Of a stretch of DNA of 64,000 nucleotides, positions 34,688 to 42,170 are shown piece by piece. The notes under the pieces were generated by a model. It ran no database searches, was not told the origin of the DNA, and worked only from the letters and a program-made list of their open reading frames with translations. The stretch is from assembly GCA_020444265.1 (NCBI GenBank), contig JAHLLH010000012.1, positions 45,538 through 109,537 of the forward strand. The letters are read 5' to 3'. The stretch's first letter is position 1. Each line of letters opens with the position of its first letter. This DNA is from a bacterium (GTDB lineage: Bacteria; Electryoneota; Electryoneia; Electryoneales; Electryoneaceae). The position numbers and the translations under genes were made by a program.

Positions 34688-36261
34688 GTGAACTGCTGGT
34701 GGTAGACAACTTTGCGGGTGGGGGTGGGGCAAGCCTGGGGTTGGAACGTGGGCTGGGGCGGTCGGTGGATATCGCGGTGAACCACGACCTGCGCTCCATC
34801 CGGATGCACCAGGTGAACCACCCGGACACGCAGCACTATGCGGAAGATGTGTGGGAGGTAAGTCCGCTGCAGGCATGCGGGGGCCGTCCGGTTGGATTCT
34901 TCTGGCTATCGCCGGACTGCACGGATCACAGCAAGGCCAAGGGCGGGCCGATTCAGCGGGATCGGAAGATCCGTGGCCTGGCGTGGCTGGCAGTCCGTTG
35001 GATCGCTGCCCTGAAGGCATCCGACCAACATCCATTGGTGATCGGGCTGGAGAATGTGGAAGAATTTCGGCAGTGGGGACCGTTGTACAAAAAGGGGCAC
35101 CCGAAGGAAGGGCAACCGATCCCGGAACGTCGCGGGGAATTCTTCGACCTGTATGTCAGCCGTCTGCGGGGGCATGGCTACGAGGTGGAGTGGCGTGAAC
35201 TGCGTGCCTGTGACTACGGGGCACCGACCTCGCGGAAGCGTTTCTTCCTGGTGGCAAGGCGTGACGGCCAGCCGATTGTCTGGCCGGAACCATCCCACGG
35301 ACCGGGACGGGCGAAGCCCTACCGGACGGCTGCGGAGTGCATCGACTGGTCAATCCCTTCTGTCTCGATTTTCGCCAGCCCGGAGGAGGCAAAAGCGTTT
35401 CGGTCACCCTGGCACCAGCGAGGGGTGAAACGTCCCTTGGCAGAAAAGACGATGCAACGGATCGCACGTGGGGTGAAACGGTTCATCCTGGATGCCGAGG
35501 ATCCCTTTCTGTTGGATGATGAACAATCGGCGGCCTTGATGGCGCTCCACTATGGTGGAAAGGTGGGGTACGACCTGCGTCGTCCATTGAACACCATCAC
35601 CCAGCGTGACCATCACACTGTGGTGACAGCGAACCTGGTCCGTCACTTCGGCAATAGCGACGGTGCGGATCTGTTCGAACCGATGCCCACGGTGATGCCG
35701 GGTGGGCAGGGGAAAACGGGGCTGGTGTCGGCAAGCCTGATCACCATCGACAATGCCGGAAGCCGCTCCTCGTGCACCTACGGGGCGGATCAGCCCTTGA
35801 CGACCATCCTCTCCACGAATCCACGTCACGCGCTGGTGTCATCCTTCCTGACGAAGCTGAAGGGGTCGAATGTCGGGCAGGATGCGCGTGACCCGTTACA
35901 GACGATCACAGCAGGCGGGACGCATTTCGGTGAAGTGTCTGCCTTCCTACTGAAGTATTACGGGGAGGGGTTGGGGCAGGACCTGGCCGAACCGATGCAC
36001 ACGATTACGACGCGGGACCGTTTCGCGCTGGTCACGGTCCAGATCAAGGGTGAGACCTATGTGATCGCGGATATCCTGCTGCGGATGCTGCAGCCGCATG
36101 AACTGGCGGAAGCACAGGGCTTCCCGAAGTCATACGTGCTGGTGGGCACGAAAAGCGATGTGATCGGGCGGATCGGGAACAGTGTGCCGCCCCAGCTGGT
36201 CGAGGCGATCTCGCGTGCGAATCAGCCGGTGTGGGATGATGCGGTGGAGGTGGCGGCGTGA
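34684..36261 (+). CDS. DNA (cytosine-5) methyltransferase with tandem repeats
   Basis: A 525-residue orphan C5 methyltransferase. Motif I is FAGGGGASLG (11-20), motif IV has SPDC with catalytic Cys80 in place of the usual PPC, motif VI is ENVEEF (124-129), and motif X is IGNSVPP (497-503), with QGFP before it. Between motif VIII and the end lie five repeats of the form PLxTIT...HALVSAFL (about 297-455), in the place of the target-recognition domain. No restriction enzyme is adjacent, so it probably protects phage DNA. The GTG start overlaps the previous gene. Confidence 0.9.
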   Translation: MSELLVVDNFAGGGGASLGLERGLGRSVDIAVNHDLRSIRMHQVNHPDTQHYAEDVWEVSPLQACGGRPVGFFWLSPDCTDHSKAKGGPIQRDRKIRGLAWLAVRWIAALKASDQHPLVIGLENVEEFRQWGPLYKKGHPKEGQPIPERRGEFFDLYVSRLRGHGYEVEWRELRACDYGAPTSRKRFFLVARRDGQPIVWPEPSHGPGRAKPYRTAAECIDWSIPSVSIFASPEEAKAFRSPWHQRGVKRPLAEKTMQRIARGVKRFILDAEDPFLLDDEQSAALMALHYGGKVGYDLRRPLNTITQRDHHTVVTANLVRHFGNSDGADLFEPMPTVMPGGQGKTGLVSASLITIDNAGSRSSCTYGADQPLTTILSTNPRHALVSSFLTKLKGSNVGQDARDPLQTITAGGTHFGEVSAFLLKYYGEGLGQDLAEPMHTITTRDRFALVTVQIKGETYVIADILLRMLQPHELAEAQGFPKSYVLVGTKSDVIGRIGNSVPPQLVEAISRANQPVWDDAVEVAA

Positions 36262-36848
36262 AGTATCCGACAAAGCGTGAACTTCTGGCGCTGGGAGTGG
36301 ATATCCTGCAGCGTTTTTGCGCGGCAAATGACCTCAAACCGCCGTCGATCGAGCCTGTCGACCGGGCGGGGTGGCCGTTTAATCATTGCGGGTACTATCG
36401 GCTGGACGTGATTGTCATCTGTCCTGAAAAGTGCGCGCACGTCGGCTCTGCGGGACGCGCCTGGTCATATCCGGGGTATACGGTCGACCGCACTCCTTAC
36501 GGCGTGTTGCAGCACGAGTTGGGGCATCACGCCGACGTACTCCTTTCCTCGCGTGTGGCTGGTGGTTTTCGCGGAGATTTTAGCGAGCAGATACGGGCGC
36601 TATCGAGCGAAGAACCGCTGACGGGATACTGCCCGAACTCTGCTGAGTGGTTCGCTGAAATGTTCAGGCTGTTTGTGACCAACCCGGACCTCCTGCATCT
36701 GATCCGTCCCCGGACCTGGAACCTGCTGCGGGAGTATTTCGTTCAGGCGCATTCAAAAAGCTGGCAGACGGTGCTGGCTGATGCGCCGTCGCGGACAGTC
36801 GAAGCCGCTCGCCGGAAAATCGACGCAGCACAGAGGAGGGCGGCGTGA
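36258..36848 (+). CDS. Putative zinc metallopeptidase-like protein
   Basis: A 196-residue protein with HELGHH at 86-91 (VLQHELGHHADVL), the HExxH zinc signature followed by a second His. WFAEMFRLF further on supplies the Glu often used as third ligand (xxEMF). The family is not recognised. It lies between two methyltransferase genes with 4-bp overlaps on both sides, so it is expressed with them. Activity is inferred from the motif only. Confidence 0.6.
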   Translation: MKYPTKRELLALGVDILQRFCAANDLKPPSIEPVDRAGWPFNHCGYYRLDVIVICPEKCAHVGSAGRAWSYPGYTVDRTPYGVLQHELGHHADVLLSSRVAGGFRGDFSEQIRALSSEEPLTGYCPNSAEWFAEMFRLFVTNPDLLHLIRPRTWNLLREYFVQAHSKSWQTVLADAPSRTVEAARRKIDAAQRRAA

Positions 36849-37282
36849 AGCTGGGGTTATCACACGGAATGCAGGTGGCAAGGGTTGGTCAGACTCGGAA
36901 TGACTGGGCAACGCCTCGCGGTTTAGTGCGTGAGTTGGATAGAGAATTCCACTTCTCGATTGATGTATGTGCTTCGCCTTTGAATGCGGTTTGTGACCGT
37001 TTCTACACCATTGACGATAATGGGTTGAACCAATCTTGGGATGGGGAACGTGTCTGGATGAATCCGCCCTACTCGGATGTGGCTGAATGGATGGAAAAGG
37101 CTAACCGGGAGAGTAGTCGGGCGGAATTGATTGTTGCTCTGGTTTTCGCCCGAACAGACACGTTTTGGTTTCACAACTATGTGCTTGGGAAAGCTGAAAT
37201 AAGATTCCTTCGCGGCCGGATCAAGTTTGTGGGCGCAAAGCATAATGCGCCAAGCCCATCTATGCTGGTGATTTGGCGATGA
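36845..37282 (+). CDS. Phage N6-adenine DNA methyltransferase (Dam family)
   Basis: A 145-residue protein of the phage Dam family. It has DWATPRGLVRELDREF, FSIDVCASPLNAVCDRF, VWMNPPYSDV with the catalytic NPPY at 73-76, and FLRGRIKF near the end. This is the usual short phage form. It methylates adenine and likely masks phage DNA from host nucleases. The GTG start overlaps the previous stop. Confidence 0.9.
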   Translation: MKLGLSHGMQVARVGQTRNDWATPRGLVRELDREFHFSIDVCASPLNAVCDRFYTIDDNGLNQSWDGERVWMNPPYSDVAEWMEKANRESSRAELIVALVFARTDTFWFHNYVLGKAEIRFLRGRIKFVGAKHNAPSPSMLVIWR

Positions 37283-37312
37283 TGGGGCGCAGGTGGGGAT
37301 GGTGTTTGGGGA

Positions 37313-37465
37313 TCAGTAGCCGGCGAAGGATTGGAGGGCTTGGTGGATCTGGCTGAAGGGTTTGGGCTGGCGGATTGCTCGGCGAAACAGCCATGTGATG
37401 CTGGCGATGAACAGCAATGCCAGGTCGAGCAGGAGATCATTCGCCAGGGTGGGTGTGCTGCGCAT
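37313..37465 (-). CDS. 50-aa membrane protein on the opposite strand
   Basis: Read leftward, AAAGGAGGGAC lies 5-9 bases before ATG 37465, the strongest ribosome site in the region. The protein starts MRSTPTLAND, has one hydrophobic helix (LLLDLALLFIASITWLF) and then a basic-aromatic tail (RRAIRQPKPFSQIHQ). TTAAAA-16-TATATT (about 37518-37491) is a possible promoter. It is the only minus-strand gene in the late half of the prophage. Size, helix and orientation resemble small toxins or lysogenic-conversion proteins; that is inference. Confidence 0.6.
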   Translation of the reverse strand: MRSTPTLANDLLLDLALLFIASITWLFRRAIRQPKPFSQIHQALQSFAGY

Positions 37466-37632
37466 GGGGAGTCCCTCCTTTTGCAAGAATATACGCTGTC
37501 TATATCGCTTTTTAACGCCACGCGGTGAACGTCCGTTCACTCTCGGAGACAGGTGTGGTGTCGAAAACGTTTGGAGGATCTCGGTGGAATTTGTAGACTC
37601 TTTGGACAGTTCACTTGTTCAGGGGGTTTACG

Positions 37633-38055
37633 ATGGCAGAGAAGACGTTTTCGTTGGAGTTTAATGGCTGGTGGCGGGAGGGAAAGTCTGGTAATATGCC
37701 AACCACAGCCGGGGTGTACGGATTCCATGCATGTGTGTATGACGAGCAGGCAAAAACGGTTGATCTGAAGCGATTGTTGTATATCGGGCAGGCGGAAGAT
37801 CTGACATCGCGAATCGGTGGGCATGATGGCTGGAATGATTTCAAATCAGCCCTGAAAAGCGGTGAGGTCCTTTGCGTGAATGTGGCAAAGGTGGCGACGG
37901 CTGACCTGGACCGTGTGGAAGCCGCCTTGGTTTATATTAACCAACCACCAAAAAACGGGACGCTGAAGACCTCGTTTGCGCATGACACAACAACGATTCA
38001 GTTGTCTGGGCGGTATAAGATGATCAAGCCTGGTACTGCGAAAAAGTCGACTTGA
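37633..38055 (+). CDS. GIY-YIG-type nuclease-like protein
   Basis: A 140-residue protein whose N-terminal half has a GIY-YIG-like core: AGVYGFHACVYDE, then LLYIGQAEDLTSRIGGH, with Arg in the conserved place. GVY/YIG is an accepted variant. Such domains cut DNA in homing and repair nucleases; the tail here is short, so a stand-alone domain is likely. CAGGGGG precedes ATG 37633. Confidence 0.7.
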   Translation: MAEKTFSLEFNGWWREGKSGNMPTTAGVYGFHACVYDEQAKTVDLKRLLYIGQAEDLTSRIGGHDGWNDFKSALKSGEVLCVNVAKVATADLDRVEAALVYINQPPKNGTLKTSFAHDTTTIQLSGRYKMIKPGTAKKST

Positions 38056-38073
38056 TTGTGTTGAACGTGATGG

Positions 38074-38100
38074 ACCCCGTGCAGGGATGCGCGGGGTTTT
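38074..38100 (+). terminator. Terminator after the GIY-YIG gene
   Basis: ACCCCG and CGGGGT pair around a 12-base loop and run into TTTT G TGT. Moderate strength. Confidence 0.55.
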
Positions 38101-38140
38101 GTGTGTTGGTTGGATGATCGAATTCAAAGCAGGAGATGGT

Positions 38141-38410
38141 ATGAACGAGGTGTTCAGTTTCGGCATGAAAATGCCCGAGGATAGCGAATTCTTTACGGTA
38201 GAGTTCCGTCCAGGTGAAGATGGCTGCGAGATCACTTGTGGATGCGAGGCGTTTGAATCGGATGGCAATTGTGTTCATGTGGAATCGATTCGGAACGGTC
38301 TGAATGCGATGAGTGCTGCGGACATGGTCGACAGCTTTGGTCAACAGTACACCAGCAGATGGGTTCAGTTGCAGTATAAACGTCTGGGTGAGGCGGTGAA
38401 GGGGGAATGA
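38141..38410 (+). CDS. SWIM-type zinc-finger protein, 89 aa
   Basis: The core CGCEAFESDGNCVHV gives the CxC...CxH pattern of SWIM zinc fingers, which bind nucleic acid or proteins. AGGAGATGG precedes ATG 38141. It overlaps the next gene (ATGA). Role in the phage unknown. Confidence 0.65.
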   Translation: MNEVFSFGMKMPEDSEFFTVEFRPGEDGCEITCGCEAFESDGNCVHVESIRNGLNAMSAADMVDSFGQQYTSRWVQLQYKRLGEAVKGE

Positions 38411-38664
38411 GGTACGAAGAGATTGGGGACCGTATCGAAGTGATCGCGGTGTTTCCTGTGGGTGGTAGGTTGAAGCCGCTGAAGTTCAAGTGGAAGCAGC
38501 GGGTCTACAAGATCGAACGTGTAATCAGCAGCAGGAAAGAGCGCACCGGGCAGGTTGATCAGCAGGTCTATGTAGTCCTGGGGGAGAGCGGGGATGTTTA
38601 TGAAGTGGGTCAGTTTGTAGATTCAAACCAGTGGATGTTGCTGCGTATCGGGTTGGATGGATAA
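38407..38664 (+). CDS. Small beta-rich protein, 85 aa (DUF6504-like)
   Basis: The pattern RIEVIAVFPVGGRLKPLKFK followed by QRVYKIERV resembles small barrel proteins of the DUF6504 kind that occur in bacteria beside DNA-damage polymerases. The match is by eye and modest. Coupled to the SWIM gene by overlap. Confidence 0.5.
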   Translation: MRYEEIGDRIEVIAVFPVGGRLKPLKFKWKQRVYKIERVISSRKERTGQVDQQVYVVLGESGDVYEVGQFVDSNQWMLLRIGLDG

Positions 38665-38678
38665 ATGCCGAGGGATGT

Positions 38679-38924
38679 ATGGACACCTATCAGTTTATTG
38701 TTGCCTTCCTGGTTGGCTGTGCGGTAATCATTGGAATCGCCTTTCTGGTTCGTGAGGTGATCTGCTGGTACTTCAAGACAACCTTGATCGCGGAACGTCT
38801 AACGGAAATCCGTGACTTGTTGAAGGCGCAGGCGGTGGCTGATGCGGTGACAAGCGACGGTCCCGTACAACAGTCTGAACAGCCATTTGCAAAGGTGGAC
38901 TCCATCCCACAAAACAAGGTGTGA
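38679..38924 (+). CDS. Small single-span membrane protein, 81 aa
   Basis: MDTYQFIVAFLVGCAVIIGI and following residues make one membrane helix; the rest is a charged amphipathic segment (ERLTEIRDLLKAQAVADAV). AGGG precedes the ATG. Function unknown. A structured region follows directly. Confidence 0.6.
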   Translation: MDTYQFIVAFLVGCAVIIGIAFLVREVICWYFKTTLIAERLTEIRDLLKAQAVADAVTSDGPVQQSEQPFAKVDSIPQNKV

Positions 38925-38944
38925 TGAGGGTTTCGGGCGGGCTG

Positions 38945-39115
38945 TCGGGAAAATACTGCACTTTGTTCCCGATGGTCGGCTTGCATCGAGGGAAATGACA
39001 GTGTAAGATACCCTCGGCAAAGTGATGTCCCCGGTTTTGGACCCGGGAAAGACAGCGTGATGGTACCACAATCCTCGTACAAAGCGGGGCTTGGGTGCGA
39101 TCGCGCTGTTTTTTT
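38945..39115 (+). ncRNA. Candidate structured RNA with pseudoknot and intrinsic terminator
   Basis: Four stems are seen in order: P1 TCGGGAA/TTCCCGA (38945-38951, 38966-38972); P2 CGAGGG/CCCTCG (38987-38992, 39011-39016); P3 CCCGG/CCGGG (39030-39034, 39043-39047); P4 ACAGCGTGAT/ATCGCGCTGT (39052-39061, 39100-39109), followed by seven T. CACTTTG in the P1 loop (38959-38965) pairs perfectly with CAAAGTG after P2 (39018-39024), a pseudoknot. It lies between a membrane-protein gene and a 37-aa gene plus methyltransferase. It could be a free small RNA or a leader that controls downstream genes by attenuation. No known family is recognised. Confidence 0.55.
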
Positions 39116-39130
39116 CTCCGAGGGGTGGAG

Positions 39131-39244
39131 ATGGAACTGGGAATCGGACTTGTACTTGGACTGGCAGGTTATGCCGTCCTCTTGTGGATCGTGTCTCGTT
39201 TCTTCCGTAACGCGACCGCAGGATACCGGGGACACGCTGAATGA
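39131..39244 (+). CDS. 37-aa membrane peptide upstream of a methyltransferase
   Basis: A very short gene: ATG 39131, preceded by GAGGGGTGGAG, ends TGA 39242-39244 in an ATGA overlap with the methyltransferase start. The product MELGIGLVLGLAGYAVLLW has one membrane helix, then IVSRFFRNATAGY. The strong ribosome site and exact overlap support it. It may be a leader peptide that couples the methyltransferase to the structured RNA, or a small membrane effector. Confidence 0.65.
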   Translation: MELGIGLVLGLAGYAVLLWIVSRFFRNATAGYRGHAE

Positions 39245-40041
39245 ATCACCTGGCTGCCTACAAACCGGACAGTGTCTATTGCGAAGACGCCCGTCCCGGA
39301 TTGAAAGAGATCCTGGACGGATCGGTGCAGCTGATCCTGACGGATGTCCCTTACGGTCAAGGGTATGTGTCCAACCGTGGTAAAAACGGCCCCACCGATC
39401 CAATCGAAGGCGACCTGACGTTCGACCAGGCGCTTGGCTTGTGGGTCGATCTCCTTCCTGAGTTTTACCGTGTGCTGGCCCCCTGGGGCGTCCTGATCAC
39501 CACCGCTCCCTTCGGGAACGGCGCTCTCCTGAACCAAACGAACTGTTTCAGCCTCGCCATGGCGGAGGCTGGTTTCGCGCGTCCCCATGACTACGCGGTG
39601 GACTACGTGTGGGACAAGGGTCACTGGACGACCGGCGACCTGAAGATGGGGCCGATGCGTCAAGCGGAAATCGTCCTGGTGGCAACGAAGGGTGAGCGAT
39701 CGTACGCCTGGCATGCTGAAAAACGTGCGGGAAATGTCCTGCGTTACACACGTCCGATGGGGAAGGATGCCGGGTTGCATCCGAGCCAGAAGCCGGTGCA
39801 GTTGGGCGAGGATCTGATCGAGTGGTACAGCCAGCCGGGCGACCTGGTACTTGATCCGATGTGCGGGTCGGGATCGTTCCTGGTTGCAGCACAGACGATG
39901 GGCCGAAGCTATCTCGGCATGGATATCAGCAAGCGGAATGTGGTGATCAGCCTTGGCAGGCTGACGGGTACGCTGCCGGAAGTTCTGGCGGATATGGATT
40001 CAGAGCAGGTGGATGAAGACCGGCAGGGGGTGCTGGTATGA
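39241..40041 (+). CDS. DNA methyltransferase, N4-cytosine or N6-adenine type
   Basis: A 266-residue beta-class amino-methyltransferase. The catalytic motif DVPY (35-38) stands for the usual DPPY and comes first; HPSQKP and then LDPMCGSGS (204-212), the SAM motif, come last. That order defines the class. YLGMDISKRNV follows. Whether adenine or cytosine is the target cannot be told. It is an orphan without a nuclease partner and is the third methyltransferase in 5.4 kb. It overlaps genes on both sides. Confidence 0.88.
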   Translation: MNHLAAYKPDSVYCEDARPGLKEILDGSVQLILTDVPYGQGYVSNRGKNGPTDPIEGDLTFDQALGLWVDLLPEFYRVLAPWGVLITTAPFGNGALLNQTNCFSLAMAEAGFARPHDYAVDYVWDKGHWTTGDLKMGPMRQAEIVLVATKGERSYAWHAEKRAGNVLRYTRPMGKDAGLHPSQKPVQLGEDLIEWYSQPGDLVLDPMCGSGSFLVAAQTMGRSYLGMDISKRNVVISLGRLTGTLPEVLADMDSEQVDEDRQGVLV

Positions 40042-40469
40042 GTGAACTGAAGGCGCTTTCGATTCAGCAGCCATGGGCGGGATTGATCCTGCTGGGGTTG
40101 AAGGGATTGGAAACGCGTACCTGGACTACGGATTACCGTGGGCCACTCGTGATCCACGCGGGGAAACGTTACCAGAAAGAGGCGGATTCCTATTTGTGGG
40201 ATTCGGGATTCCCTGAAGTACGCGACGCGCTGAACCATCCGATTTGCAAGGCGATGGGCGGGCTGATCGGGGTGGTGGATCTGGAAGGCGTGGTCCGTTG
40301 GAAACCCGACCTCAAGCCGAAATCGCTGTGTGAAGCGTACGGCTGTTTCGGGTTTGATGTACGCAATCCGCGCATCCTGCCGGAAGCGATCCCATGGGCG
40401 GGTCAGCTGAAGTTGTTTGACCTGCCGAATGATGTGGTGCAGGCGATTGAAAAGATGGTGGGGATATAG
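40038..40469 (+). CDS. ASCH-domain protein
   Basis: A 143-residue ASCH-fold protein: ALSIQQPWAGLILLGLKGLE, RTWTTDYRGPLVIHAGKRY and GGLIGVVDLEGVV. The fold is related to PUA RNA-binding domains; some phage ASCH proteins deaminate or hydrolyse modified nucleosides, or bind RNA. The exact task here is unknown. Coupled to the methyltransferase by overlap. Confidence 0.8.
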   Translation: MSELKALSIQQPWAGLILLGLKGLETRTWTTDYRGPLVIHAGKRYQKEADSYLWDSGFPEVRDALNHPICKAMGGLIGVVDLEGVVRWKPDLKPKSLCEAYGCFGFDVRNPRILPEAIPWAGQLKLFDLPNDVVQAIEKMVGI

Positions 40470-40471
40470 TC

Positions 40472-41284
40472 ATGGGTAAGGGTGTTTGCATCGACTGTGG
40501 TTGCTGGTTCAACAGCGGAATCGTTGTTGAGCCGGGGCATATCTACGGACGGTGCAAAAGCTGCCGTAAGAGCATCCCGAGGCCTCACTCGTCAGAAGTG
40601 GAATCAACGATTGACAAGCGACGCAGGTCACTCTCTCTGTCCTCGGAGCCGAACGGCCCCGCTTCGACGGAAGGTCGAAACGAAGGTGGGAGTAACCCGG
40701 TGGCAGCGGGATCTGCGAAGGCAGAACCCAAGTCAGCCGGCTATGCGACCAGGACACAGAAGCAGCCGTCCCGAGCGGCGTCCCGGTCCGGGGGCAGAGG
40801 GGGTGTGCGTCGCGGGTCGGGTGCGAGCCAGATCCGTGCGATTATAGCGTCCTCGGATGTGCCGTTGACCGCAAAGGTGGTCGCGGACCGTTACGCCTCT
40901 GAACACGGGAAAAGGCTCGATCAGTGCCTTGTGGCGAAATTGGGCTCTCGTGGTGTGGTGAACCGCATCCGTGCCCGCAAGGAAGGTTCGGCGCGGATGG
41001 TCTGGTGGTACTTCACGGGCGATTTGCCAGAAGGCTGGCTGGATGACCGTCTGGCGTTGCCACCCGAGTCGGGTAAAAACAATCAACCGGGAAACAGTCG
41101 CTCAACGGAAAGCAGGATTCTCGAACACTTGCGGAATCGTGACGAATCGCTGACGGCTGACCAGGTTGCGGCATCTCTGAAGATGGACGCTGTTTTGGTG
41201 AAGGATGTGCTGGCCGAGTTGGAGAGTCGTGACCTGGTTCACTGGTGGAAGACAAGCGGGATTGTGTATTGGGAGGCGGTGTGA
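40472..41284 (+). CDS. Zinc-ribbon protein with two winged-helix-like domains
   Basis: A 270-residue protein. The N terminus (CIDCGCWF...CKSCRKS) is a four-cysteine zinc ribbon (Cys6/9 and 28/31 region). Residues 45-115 are a disordered Ser/Arg/Gly linker. Then come two related domains: ASQIRAIIASSDVPLTAKVV and ESRILEHLRNRDESLTADQV, each followed by a basic or aromatic wing. It looks like a DNA-binding regulator, perhaps of late genes. No family recognised. Confidence 0.6.
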   Translation: MGKGVCIDCGCWFNSGIVVEPGHIYGRCKSCRKSIPRPHSSEVESTIDKRRRSLSLSSEPNGPASTEGRNEGGSNPVAAGSAKAEPKSAGYATRTQKQPSRAASRSGGRGGVRRGSGASQIRAIIASSDVPLTAKVVADRYASEHGKRLDQCLVAKLGSRGVVNRIRARKEGSARMVWWYFTGDLPEGWLDDRLALPPESGKNNQPGNSRSTESRILEHLRNRDESLTADQVAASLKMDAVLVKDVLAELESRDLVHWWKTSGIVYWEAV

Positions 41285-41484
41285 GGGTGCTGCGTGGGCA
41301 GGTGGTGGCCTGTCCACGGCGGGACTCCTGACCGTGTGCCTGACTCCCCTGCACGGCTGCGGTCGTGCAGGGCGTTGGACGGAGTGATGCCCGTCCAGCG
41401 TTGCGTGCCATGCCTCCCCCCTTGCCCGTTGCGGCGGGCAGGGTGGGGGACAGGGTAAACGCTTTCTGGTTGGTTACTGGGGTC

Positions 41485-41523
41485 GAGGTTGCTTCGTCAC
41501 CTTCGGTTCCTCGCAATGGCTTA
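41485..41523. repeat. REP-like element type C, prophage copy
   Basis: GAGGTTGCTTCG...CTTCGG...CTCGCAATGGC, 19 bp before the start of the gene at 41542. Same family as the host copies at 6228-6389 and the copies at 42126 and 45957. Confidence 0.65.
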
Positions 41524-41541
41524 GGCGGCAGAGAGGTGAGG

Positions 41542-41895
41542 ATGCAGAACCGGATTGAATCACTGGAAGATCTGCACGAGCGCGGCAACAGCGGCTTGGA
41601 CCTGACGAATGTGCCCGGCGCATCCCCAACGGACCGTGGCCTTGCGCTTTCCGGTGAAATGGTTGTGCTGCTGAACCCCCAGCCGGTCCGTAACGGACGC
41701 GGGCAGTGGGTATGGGCAAGCGGTCGTGGTTCACACATCTGGAACGAGACGGATAAGCCGTGCGCAGCAACAGCAAGCCTGATGGTGGAAGCTGCTGCGG
41801 CGCAGGTGATGCTGACCTTGTCGCCCCACTTGGGGCGTGAAGTGCGTTTCGAACGAGGTGCCTGGTGGGTCCGTATCTGGAGGAATGAAGGATGA
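41542..41895 (+). CDS. Hypothetical phage protein, 117 aa
   Basis: Not recognised. Begins MQNRIESLEDLHERG and contains several short strands with Trp (GQWVWASGRG, ERGAWWVRIW). GAGGTGAGG precedes ATG 41542. An upstream open extension runs through a type C repeat and is rejected. It overlaps the next gene by ATGA. Confidence 0.6.
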   Translation: MQNRIESLEDLHERGNSGLDLTNVPGASPTDRGLALSGEMVVLLNPQPVRNGRGQWVWASGRGSHIWNETDKPCAATASLMVEAAAAQVMLTLSPHLGREVRFERGAWWVRIWRNEG

Positions 41896-42107
41896 CGCTG
41901 GCGCATGCACAAGAGATGCTGACTGCGTACCAGGCTGCTGAACTGGCGATCCTGAAAGGGCAGAGTTATGCCATTGGGGACCGTCAATTGAAACGTGCCG
42001 ACCTGAACCAGGTGGTGGAACAGCGGAAGTATTGGCAGCGCCAGGTGGACGTGCTGTCGAGTACGCCGAAAAGGCGTGTGCGCAGGGTGATTCCGAGGGA
42101 CTTGTAG
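41892..42107 (+). CDS. gpW/DUF6148-like head-tail connector protein, 71 aa
   Basis: Small helical-basic protein: AYQAAELAILKGQSYAIGDR, LKRADLNQVVEQRKYW and an end in RRVRRVIPRDL. This is the typical form of DUF6148/gpW-like proteins that stabilise the packaged head next to the portal. Its place 1.4 kb before the portal gene supports this. Confidence 0.7.
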   Translation: MTLAHAQEMLTAYQAAELAILKGQSYAIGDRQLKRADLNQVVEQRKYWQRQVDVLSSTPKRRVRRVIPRDL

Positions 42108-42125
42108 GGAAATAGCTGCGTGTGT

Positions 42126-42159
42126 GGTGGGGGTTGCTTCGCTTCGCTCGCAATGACTT
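42126..42159. repeat. REP-like element type C, prophage copy
   Basis: GGGGTTGCTTCGCTTCGCTC then GCAATGACTTCG, 12 bp before the putative holin start. This is the cleanest copy of the GGTTGCTTCG...CTCGCAATGAC form in the window. Confidence 0.7.
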
Positions 42160-42170
42160 CGAGGTGTGGG

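Noticed and set aside
38945..39115. tRNA or known riboswitch
   Set aside because: No cloverleaf or T-arm sequence, and the stems do not match riboswitch consensus that I know.
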